Source of the DNA: JACJWR01 sp964474045
GTDB taxonomy: Bacteria; Actinomycetota; Actinomycetes; S36-B12; UBA10799
Assembly (NCBI GenBank): GCA_964474045.1
Contig: CAYYRC010000016.1
Coordinates: 13,728-77,727 of the forward strand
Reading direction: 5' to 3'
Length of the DNA stretch: 64,000 nucleotides
Positions 52,061-62,315 of this stretch are shown here, in pieces. The stretch's first letter is position 1. Every line of letters starts with the position of its first letter. Under the pieces are notes generated by a model that saw only the letters and a program-made list of their open reading frames with translations, ran no database searches and had not been told where the DNA came from. Position numbers and translations under genes: made by a program.

Positions 52061-54377
52061 GTGGGTTCCTCTCGCCCTCGGTCTCCGCCGCCGCGGGGGT
52101 CTCAGCCACCTCGACCGGCGCTGCGGCGGTGCCTTGGTCGTCCCCGAGCTTCTCTCCTGGGCTGCGTGGACGGGTGCGGGCCAGAATCTTAGCGCCGCGG
52201 GCTTCCCGCGCGGCGAGCTGGAGCAGCCGCTCGATATCCCTTCGAGGGTCGTGACCCGCCGGTTCGTCGGCGGAGCCGGGGGGCGGGGTCTCGGCTGCAC
52301 GCCCGGCGCCCTCCGACTCGGCTGGCTGGTCGGCCTCCGCCTGCGCCTCCGCTGCGGCGACTCCTGCCTCCAGGGTCGCCGCCTCTGCTGCGAGTTGCTC
52401 TGCCGCGCTGGCGCTGCGCTCCGCCTCCCACCGCCGCAGATCCTCGTCGGTGGCATGGGTCTGCAGCGCGATAGCGGCCTGCCGCAGGTCCTCGGCCGCC
52501 CGGGTCGCGGCCTTGCGCGCCTTCTTCGACCCCTTCGCACCATGGCGCAGCGACACCTCGGCCGCCACACTCGCGCGCTCCGAGTCATGGATCAGGGTGA
52601 ACAGGTTCTGTCCGAGCCACGGGGGCATGCCGGGGCCGAGCGGTTCAACCTGGCGCAGGTCGAGGCCATGCTGGACGTTCGCGCGGGCCGCAGTCATGCG
52701 CCGGTGCAGCGCCTTGTTGCGCTTGACCTTGCCGCCCTTGGCCCCCTTGCACAGCTTGGCCACGGCGTCCAGCCACTCTGCCGTGGCCTCGGCATACTCC
52801 GACATCTCCTTGCGCAGACGGCGGCCGTGGCGCAGCGGGAGGGCGAGCAGCAGCACGATTGCGACCGCGCAGCCCAGCGTGACGTCCTGCACGCGGTCGA
52901 TCGCCACCGACACCGGGTCCTCGCCGACCACCGCCCGCGTGAAGACCGTCTCGATCGTGATCACGATGATGTAGAGCCCCTCGTTCGCGGAGGTGATGGC
53001 GAAGGTGAGAGTGGCCAGTAACCAGACCAGGAGGAGGTTCGTCACCGGCGTGTGCGACGTGACGGCCACGAGCGGGATCACCGCGGCGGCGCCGATCGCC
53101 GTGCCGAGCGCCCGCGCGATGGTGTCCGAGGTGAGCGCCCGGTGGTCGGGCCGCATCAGCGCCACCGTCGTGGCCGCGACCCAGCCGCCGTGCCCGAGGT
53201 GCAGCACATGGGCCAGCCACATGCCCAGGATCGCGGCCAGGGCGAGCCGGGCGCCGGTCTTGATGTCGATCGGGCGCGGATGGAACGGCTCGCGCCCCAG
53301 CGCGTTGCGGAGGTGACGCCCCGACGTCGCCTCCCGGTCGTAGGAAGCCGTCAGCAGGTTGTTCAGGTGTGTGGCCAGCCGCTGGGACTGGTGGGTCATG
53401 GCGATCGCCGTGCCGCGCAGGTCGGGTCGCTCGGCAATCTGGGCGGCCTCGGCGGCGCAGGTGTCGACCTGTGCCAAGGCGGCTCCGACCCGGTCCACAG
53501 GTACGCCTGGGGTCTGGATCGCCGTCAGTGCCCGAGCGGTGGCCCGCAGTGTCTCGGCGGCCACCCGCGCGGCGTCGTCCACGTTGCGGTCGGCGATGAC
53601 GGCCGTCGCGAACGCCCGCCGCGCACGCATCGAGGAGGCCTCCTCGCGCAGCGCCTCGGCGTCGCCGATCAGCTTGCGCAGCGCCCTGCGCCGCTTGTGC
53701 GACAGGTCCGAGCGGGCGACGCTGGCGTCGGCCGCGTTGAGTGCCGCGGTCGCGGCCTCGCCGGTGCCGCGCACGCTGCGGGTCTGGGCATCGTCGATAT
53801 GGGTGGCCACGGCGAGCATCGCCGCCGCGACCGGCCGGCGCTCAGGCAGGTCGGACTGGAACCGTGCCGACAGCCGGGTGAAGAGCGTCTGCGCCAGCGA
53901 CGCCGCGAGCACGGCTATGAAGGCGTGCAGCGCGTACTCGTTGGTGATCCGGGACAGCCCCAGGAACGCCTCCACTGCGATGACGTCGGCGAACATGCGG
54001 CTCACAGCCTTGTCGTGGCGCGCCGTCAACCCCGACATCGCCGCGCAGGCCACCAGCAGCACCGCGGGGACGAGCGAGCGCGAGGACACCCCCGCCAGGA
54101 ACACGACCCCGCCCAGTACCAGCGACTGCACGAGCATGATGCGCACCGTGTAGCTCGGCGGGTCGGCCGCCCGGTCCTGCAGTCCCACGTAGAGCGCTGC
54201 CACCGAGGCCAGCGCCCCGATGTCCGGACCGTAGAGCCCCCCGAACACAAGCATCGAGACCACCACGACGAGTCCCCGCCGGAACGCCGACCAGCCGCGG
54301 CGCTTGCTCCAGTCGGTGGCGAGCACGCTGCGCGCCACCGATCCGACGTAGGACATGGCCCCAGAGTGATGGTTCAC
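52053..54377 (-). CDS. FUSC family membrane transporter
   Basis: A 774-residue protein of the FUSC (fusaric acid resistance/YccS-like) type. Two blocks of about six helices each lie at roughly residues 35-165 and 370-505, the second beginning IKTGARLALAAILGMWLAHVLHLGHGGWVAATTVALMRPD, which is the FUSC signature. Between them and after them are long soluble helical domains; the last ~200 residues are Ala/Glu-rich with coiled-coil character. Members export aromatic acids or similar compounds. The start is uncertain: GTG 54377 is shown, ATG 54356 is the alternative; neither has a strong ribosome site. Coupled to the K+ channel gene. Confidence 0.85.
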   Translation of the reverse strand: MNHHSGAMSYVGSVARSVLATDWSKRRGWSAFRRGLVVVVSMLVFGGLYGPDIGALASVAALYVGLQDRAADPPSYTVRIMLVQSLVLGGVVFLAGVSSRSLVPAVLLVACAAMSGLTARHDKAVSRMFADVIAVEAFLGLSRITNEYALHAFIAVLAASLAQTLFTRLSARFQSDLPERRPVAAAMLAVATHIDDAQTRSVRGTGEAATAALNAADASVARSDLSHKRRRALRKLIGDAEALREEASSMRARRAFATAVIADRNVDDAARVAAETLRATARALTAIQTPGVPVDRVGAALAQVDTCAAEAAQIAERPDLRGTAIAMTHQSQRLATHLNNLLTASYDREATSGRHLRNALGREPFHPRPIDIKTGARLALAAILGMWLAHVLHLGHGGWVAATTVALMRPDHRALTSDTIARALGTAIGAAAVIPLVAVTSHTPVTNLLLVWLLATLTFAITSANEGLYIIVITIETVFTRAVVGEDPVSVAIDRVQDVTLGCAVAIVLLLALPLRHGRRLRKEMSEYAEATAEWLDAVAKLCKGAKGGKVKRNKALHRRMTAARANVQHGLDLRQVEPLGPGMPPWLGQNLFTLIHDSERASVAAEVSLRHGAKGSKKARKAATRAAEDLRQAAIALQTHATDEDLRRWEAERSASAAEQLAAEAATLEAGVAAAEAQAEADQPAESEGAGRAAETPPPGSADEPAGHDPRRDIERLLQLAAREARGAKILARTRPRSPGEKLGDDQGTAAAPVEVAETPAAAETEGERNPHG

Positions 54378-54601
54378 GTTTTGTTAATCCACTTGGATGG
54401 CCAATCCGGGTGGCTCGCCAACTCGAGCGATCCGCGGGTTCCAGCACTATTCATGTGGACCGTCCCCGCCCGTTTGACACCACTGCCCCGCCCGCAGCAA
54501 GGTCGGATTGTCTCTCTGCAGCCACGGCGCGCAGCGAGGTGATTCCCGCCGTCCGACATCCGATGCACCCGCAGCTGCCGGGTCCAGGAACATGAGGTGA
54601 C

Positions 54602-57289
<2,688 letters not shown>

Positions 57290-57306
57290 TGGCGGGTGGG
57301 GGAGCG

Positions 57307-59451
57307 ATGTCGGAGTCGATTGCGGACAGGACCCAGAAGATCCGGGCCGTCATCGTCGATGAGGGACACTTCCCGCGCGGAAGGGTGGCGGACGTCGCGG
57401 CTCTCGTGCACTCGGCCATCATCCTCGGCGACGAGGGCCTAGGGCCGCAGCTGGCGGCGGCGGGCGTCAACGTCGAGCAGGCCCCTGGGGACTGCGAGCC
57501 GCGGATCGAGCAGGCCGTGGCGCTCGCGGCCGCGGACAGCCGTGTGGTGATCATCGTGCCGTCGCCCCGACGCGCCGAGTCCTGGCTGCGCCGGGCGCTG
57601 CAGGCGGTCGCCGACCAGGTGCAGCAGGAGGAAGAGGCCGCGGCAGCTGGGTCGGTGGGGCGGGGCGGGGCACCCGATCCCGTCCTCGACCCGCCGTGGG
57701 TGGCCCTCATGGTCATGCGCGAGGACGCTGTCGCGGGCGACGAGGTGGTCGGCGTCTCGGCCGGCCGGGCAGTCACGGGTTTCGCCGCCCTCACCGCCGT
57801 CGGCCTCGCGGCTCGCTGGCGGTGCGGCGTACGCATGCTGGTGGGCCAGGAGCCGATCTCAGAGGTCAAGAACCCAGAAGCCTTGGCCATCGCCCAGGAG
57901 CTGGCGACCGCTGTCGCGGTTCCCATTGAGCTCGAGCAGTGCGAGTCGCCCGTGGATGCGGCCATCGAGACCGCACCAAGGTCCCGGGCGGTACTGGTCG
58001 GGCTGAGCGAGGTGACGGGCAAGAACCCATACTTTGGCGGGGGCGACAAGGTCGCGCGGCGCGGCGTCGAGCAGGGCGAAGCCGGCGTGGTGCTGAAGCT
58101 GCTCGAGGAGGCGGCTCAGGACGTTCTGGTCGTGCTCGACGGCCTGCACGTCGAGCACGCGCCGGACAAGACGGGGTTGATTCTGGGACGGGTGGCGGCG
58201 GTGCTGCTCGGAACCACGGTCATGGCCGGTGTAGGCGCAGGGGCGGCCGCTGCTGCGGACCTTGGGACTGCCGGCCTTTCGGCCGCTGGCGGTGGCGGCG
58301 GGGGCGCTGGGTCGGTCGCCGCAGTCACGGTGACACCGTCGGCGCCATCGTCTCCGATCGGGGGAGACCTGCCGTCGGCATCTTCGACCTCCCAGGTGCC
58401 AGTGTCCGGGTCCTTCTGGTTCGACGGGGTCCTGCAGATGGATGATCCTGCGATCGATGCCTATCCGATCGCCTGGACGAATCCGTCCGGGGCGGAGACG
58501 AGCGTGAGCGGCATACCGGAGTCAATCTTCACCGTGTCGGATCCCGCGCAGACGCCGGAGCTGGCTCCGGATGTCGTCCCGAGCGTCACCTCGGATGTGG
58601 TGGAGGCAGTCCTGCCGGATCAGGGCGTCGTGGTGGATTCCGTGCCGGCGGCCACTGTGGACTCGGTCCCGACAGGCGGTGGTGGCCCGGCTCAGCCAAA
58701 GGTCGTGCCGGACGCAGGTGCGCCGGTCGCCGGGCAGGGGGGCTTCGTCTTCGAGGGGGGCATCTCGATCCAGGACCCCGGGACGCCGTACGTCCCCCAG
58801 CCATGGTCGAACCCCGGTGCACCATCGACCGACGCCATCCCTGACGCCGTCGGCGTGCCGGCCCAGGCACCCACGCCGCAGGCGCCGGTGGCCGAGCAGG
58901 CGCCTGCGCCCGAGCAGGCGCCAGTGGCACAGCCGGGTCCAGCGCAGCCACAGACCGCGCCCGTTGAGGCGGCCGCGCCGCAAGTCGTAGCCGCATCAAC
59001 AGTCGGGCCCGCCGCACCCGAGCCGGCAGCCACTCAGACCGTCGAGCCGGCGGATCTGCCGGTCTCCACAGTGGTAGCCGGCAGCGACGAGTCGGTGCCG
59101 GCGACGAGCGACGCGCCGGCCCAGGCAGCCCCGGAAGCAGCTGCAGTGGAGGTCACAGCCCCCGTCCAGGAGGCCGCAGCCGCAGTCCCGGAGGCAGACG
59201 TAGTGGACGTCACAGCTGAGGCCGTATCAACGGCGGCCGACACCATCGCAGCCCCGGCCGCGGCGGTGGACAGCTCGCCCTCGACGGCACAGCCCGGCCC
59301 GGACCGGTTGGCGCAGACTGGGGATGGCACCACTGCCGCCGTGGGAGCGGCGGGCGCGGCTCTGCTGGCCGCTGGTGCGGGGCTGGTCGCCGCCACCCGG
59401 AAGCGTGATGACGAGGAGTCCGACGGGGAGGGCGATCCGGCGGAGGCCTGA
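57307..59451 (+). CDS. Trans-envelope protein with cytoplasmic domain and LAXTG sortase signal
   Basis: A 714-residue protein of unusual build. Residues 1-290 are soluble and look cytoplasmic, with no signal peptide; the latter half (about 130-285) has the alternating strand/helix look of a universal stress or Rossmann-like domain (VVGVSAGRAVTGFAAL, AIAQELATAVAVPIELEQ). One membrane helix lies at ~291-317. The outer part is Pro/Ala/Val-rich and holds two ~28-residue repeats (SFWFDGVLQMDDP...AWTNPSG and GFVFEGGISIQDP...PWSNPGA). It ends LAQTG (668-672), a hydrophobic stretch and RKRDDEE, a class E-type sortase sorting signal. GGGGGAG precedes ATG 57307. Confidence 0.75.
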   Translation: MSESIADRTQKIRAVIVDEGHFPRGRVADVAALVHSAIILGDEGLGPQLAAAGVNVEQAPGDCEPRIEQAVALAAADSRVVIIVPSPRRAESWLRRALQAVADQVQQEEEAAAAGSVGRGGAPDPVLDPPWVALMVMREDAVAGDEVVGVSAGRAVTGFAALTAVGLAARWRCGVRMLVGQEPISEVKNPEALAIAQELATAVAVPIELEQCESPVDAAIETAPRSRAVLVGLSEVTGKNPYFGGGDKVARRGVEQGEAGVVLKLLEEAAQDVLVVLDGLHVEHAPDKTGLILGRVAAVLLGTTVMAGVGAGAAAAADLGTAGLSAAGGGGGGAGSVAAVTVTPSAPSSPIGGDLPSASSTSQVPVSGSFWFDGVLQMDDPAIDAYPIAWTNPSGAETSVSGIPESIFTVSDPAQTPELAPDVVPSVTSDVVEAVLPDQGVVVDSVPAATVDSVPTGGGGPAQPKVVPDAGAPVAGQGGFVFEGGISIQDPGTPYVPQPWSNPGAPSTDAIPDAVGVPAQAPTPQAPVAEQAPAPEQAPVAQPGPAQPQTAPVEAAAPQVVAASTVGPAAPEPAATQTVEPADLPVSTVVAGSDESVPATSDAPAQAAPEAAAVEVTAPVQEAAAAVPEADVVDVTAEAVSTAADTIAAPAAAVDSSPSTAQPGPDRLAQTGDGTTAAVGAAGAALLAAGAGLVAATRKRDDEESDGEGDPAEA

Positions 59452-59482
59452 CAGGGCGGCGGCAGCGGGCATCCGCGCCCGG

Positions 59483-60658
59483 TCAGTCCGGGATCGCGCC
59501 TGGATCGTCGATGGCGAAAAGCACAGCCGCCCGCAGTTGACCGTCCTGGGCCAGATACGCCCAGTCCTCGGCGGCTCTCATGCCTGCACCGCGCATGACT
59601 GCGACTGACGCATGGTTGTCGACCAGGGCTGTGGCCGTGACGCGGGGTGCGCGCAGGTGCACGAGCCCGTACCGCGCGAGCGCCCGCGCGCCCTCGGTAG
59701 CCAGGCCGCGCCGCCAGACGCTGGGCAGCAGCCGATAGCCCAGGCTCAGGTCGCCCGCGATTGCCGGTTCCGTGGGTCTTGGGCAGCGGAGGTGGAACCA
59801 GCCGATGGGAGTGCCTGCGGCCGCATCCTCGGCGAGCCAGAAGCCGACCCCGGGGCGCTGCCCCGCTTCGGCCAGCCAACGCCCCACCGTCCGCTCCCCA
59901 TGCCCAGGTATGGGCGGAGGTTGGTCGGTGTAGCGCCGGACCCGCGGATCGGCGTCCAGATCGTCGATGAACGTTGCGTCGCCGATGCGCAACGGCCGAA
60001 GGCGCATCCGAGCGGTCGTGATGGTGGGCTGGGACGGTACGAGCAACGGCTGGACATCGGCGGCGGCCGAGAGCGTGGCACGCTCGCGGCTGCTGTGGTC
60101 GGCCAGCTGCCATGTGCGCAGTCTGAGCCCGGCGGGCCGGGCATCCTGCGGTACTGGAATGCCGAGAGCGTCGGGGAGCGGCAGCCGCAGAGCCTTGGCC
60201 AGTGCTTCCTTGCGGGTCCAGAGCTGCCAGAAGAGCTCGGCTTCCTCCCGGTCGCCACTCGGCCGTTGCTGCCGGAACGACTCCGAGGCCTCTTGCAGCA
60301 GCTGCTGCTCCATCGTCGGGAACCAGCGGCGGGCCAGTGCCGCCGCGCTCGGCATAATCCGAACGCGCTCGAGGTCCACCCCGACCCGGCCCTCGGCGAC
60401 GCCGACGGCCAGCCAATGACCGCGATCCCCGCGGCTATGGGAAGCAGTCACCGTGCGGGAGTCCCCGACCAGCAACGGCGCGCCATTGACATCGTGCGCT
60501 AGGCGCACTGGACCGGCGGCGGGCGGTTCGAGCGGCTCCGCCGCAAGGGCCTCGGTGAGCAATTCCTCGCGCGCGCACGTGTCCCCCGACGGTGTGGAAG
60601 GCCCAGGCAGATAGCGCCACGCCACGGCGGTCGTCGCCCGCCCTTGCTGCTCCGCCAT
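59483..60658 (-). CDS. 4'-phosphopantetheinyl transferase fused to a GNAT acetyltransferase
   Basis: A 391-residue fusion. Residues 1-205 are an Sfp/AcpS-like 4'-phosphopantetheinyl transferase: VGVDLE with metal-binding Asp95 and WTRKEALAKA (147-156, Lys150 and Glu151), plus the HSRGDRG start of the CoA site. Residues ~210-391 are a GNAT acetyltransferase: TARMRLRPLRIGDATFIDDLDADP and the acetyl-CoA-binding region RRGLATEGARALARYG. The first domain should charge carrier proteins with phosphopantetheine from CoA; the second would acetylate an unknown target. A TACGCT box lies eight bases before the ATG, suggesting a leaderless message. Confidence 0.88.
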   Translation of the reverse strand: MAEQQGRATTAVAWRYLPGPSTPSGDTCAREELLTEALAAEPLEPPAAGPVRLAHDVNGAPLLVGDSRTVTASHSRGDRGHWLAVGVAEGRVGVDLERVRIMPSAAALARRWFPTMEQQLLQEASESFRQQRPSGDREEAELFWQLWTRKEALAKALRLPLPDALGIPVPQDARPAGLRLRTWQLADHSSRERATLSAAADVQPLLVPSQPTITTARMRLRPLRIGDATFIDDLDADPRVRRYTDQPPPIPGHGERTVGRWLAEAGQRPGVGFWLAEDAAAGTPIGWFHLRCPRPTEPAIAGDLSLGYRLLPSVWRRGLATEGARALARYGLVHLRAPRVTATALVDNHASVAVMRGAGMRAAEDWAYLAQDGQLRAAVLFAIDDPGAIPD

Positions 60659-60724
60659 GGCCGTTCAGCGTACGCCGCGATACATCGCTAGCGTGCGGGG
60701 TGACGACGACGAGAGGTTCGGGCG

Positions 60725-61435
60725 ATGCACTGGGACGATCTGACCGCACCCGCGTGGACGGGCGACATCAGCAACCGCGAGGCCAAGGAAGCCATCGCGA
60801 GCAGGCTCGCCGCCGAGGCCGCCGACGGCGATGTGATCGGCATCGGCTCGGGCTCGACCAGCTTCCTCGCTCTGCTCGCGCTGGCGGCGCGGGTGTCCGA
60901 CGAGGGTCTGCGGGTGCGCTGCGTACCCACGTCGTACGAGATCTCCGGCTACTGCACGGACCTGGGCCTGGATGTCACCGACCTGTCCAACGCCCGCCCG
61001 GACTGGTGCTTCGACGGTGCCGACGAGGTCGATCCCCAGCACAATCTGATCAAGGGCCGCGGCGGCGCGTTCGTGCGGGAGAAACTGGTCTTCGCCGCTG
61101 CGAAGCGACGGTTCATCCTGGTCGACGACTCCAAGTTCGTGCCCCGCATCGGGGCCAAGTTCAACCTCCCGCTGGAAGTCATCCCGGAGGCCATCAACCT
61201 CGTGCGGCACACCTTGCGGGACTTGTTGGGGACGGTCCCCATTGTGCGTCCGGCGGGGGGCAAGGACGGCGGGGTGATCACCGAGCAGGGCGGGCTCATC
61301 ATGGACCTGCCGCTGTCGTCGGAGCTGGTCGCGGCAACTCCCGCGATGGAGCTCGAGGCGCTGCTGAACAACACCGTGGGCGTCACGGGCACCGGTCTGT
61401 TCGCCGGCTACGAGCTGGAGGTGCTGTCCGGCTGA
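60725..61435 (+). CDS. rpiA: Ribose-5-phosphate isomerase A
   Basis: A 236-residue enzyme of the pentose phosphate pathway interconverting ribose-5-phosphate and ribulose-5-phosphate. GIGSGSTS is the phosphate-binding loop, DGADEVD holds the catalytic aspartates, and KGRGGAFVREKLV contains the catalytic glutamate and lysine. The later VDDSKFVPRIG and GGKDGGVITEQGGLIMD segments are as expected. The ATG at 60725 follows GAGAGG. The end overlaps the convergent tesB by 28 bases. Confidence 0.95.
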   Translation: MHWDDLTAPAWTGDISNREAKEAIASRLAAEAADGDVIGIGSGSTSFLALLALAARVSDEGLRVRCVPTSYEISGYCTDLGLDVTDLSNARPDWCFDGADEVDPQHNLIKGRGGAFVREKLVFAAAKRRFILVDDSKFVPRIGAKFNLPLEVIPEAINLVRHTLRDLLGTVPIVRPAGGKDGGVITEQGGLIMDLPLSSELVAATPAMELEALLNNTVGVTGTGLFAGYELEVLSG

Positions 61436-62298
61436 GCCGCGCGCCCGGGCGTGCCGGGCGTCCGCCGCATGAGCACCTCCTGCACTGCTGAGGCGAGGAG
61501 TTGCCCGCCGGGCCCGTAGAACTCTCCGCGGCCCAGCGCCCTGCCCCCGCGCGCCACGTGGCTGTCTTGGACGAACAGCACCCAGTCGTCTGCTCGGACG
61601 GGTGTGTGGAACCACATCGCGTGATCCAAGGACATCAGCTGGTACTCGCTGCGGACCTCCGCCGGCAGCGGGACCATGGTGGTTCCTGGCAGCGTGATGT
61701 CCGAGAAGTAGGTGAGCGCGCAGACGTGCAGCAGCGGGTCGTCCGGCAGGCTCTCGAACGTCCGGAACCAGGCCATGCGGGCGGCGGCGCCGCCGGTGAT
61801 GCGGATCGCGGTGTCGTTGTCCACCAGCCGCACGTCGATGAGCCGCTCGTCGGGGTAGCCCATCTCCCGCAGCCGCGGGTTGTCCGAGGCGACGGGCAGC
61901 ACGGCCTCTGGCAGGTCGTCCGGTGAGGGCACCTGCGCCATCGGCGAGAACCTGTCCGGGCCCTCGGCCAGCACCGCGAAGGAAGCAGACATCGTGAAGA
62001 TCGTCTCGCCGTACTGGACTGCCCGCACCAGCCGAGTGCTGAACGAGCGGCCGTCCCGGGGGCGCTCGACGAGGTAGACGATGGGATCCGCCGTCCTGCC
62101 TGGCCGCAGGAAGTAGCCGTGCAGGGAATGCACATCCCGGTCGCCCTCGACGGTCTCGCCAGCCGCCACCAGGGCCTGGGCGGCCACTTGTCCGCCGAAC
62201 GCCCGCAGCGGGGCGCCGGCGTGGCAGTAGCCCGTGAAGATGTCGCGATCCACCCGGGTCAGGGTGAGTCGATCCAGGAAGTGCGCGTCGGCGGACAT
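61408..62298 (-). CDS. tesB: Acyl-CoA thioesterase II
   Basis: A 296-residue double-hotdog thioesterase. FGGQVAAQAL in the first hotdog, LVERPRDGRSFSTR, a double-hotdog middle with TFESLPDDPLLHVCALTYFSD, then LDHAMWFHTPVRADDW with the catalytic aspartate, and the closing SARGGRALGRGEFYGP-type end match TesB. It releases fatty acids from acyl-CoA. The length is typical. GGAG and AGGGG lie just upstream of ATG 62298. Confidence 0.92.
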   Translation of the reverse strand: MSADAHFLDRLTLTRVDRDIFTGYCHAGAPLRAFGGQVAAQALVAAGETVEGDRDVHSLHGYFLRPGRTADPIVYLVERPRDGRSFSTRLVRAVQYGETIFTMSASFAVLAEGPDRFSPMAQVPSPDDLPEAVLPVASDNPRLREMGYPDERLIDVRLVDNDTAIRITGGAAARMAWFRTFESLPDDPLLHVCALTYFSDITLPGTTMVPLPAEVRSEYQLMSLDHAMWFHTPVRADDWVLFVQDSHVARGGRALGRGEFYGPGGQLLASAVQEVLMRRTPGTPGRAAQPDSTSSS

Positions 62299-62315
62299 CT
62301 ACCCCTACTCCGACG

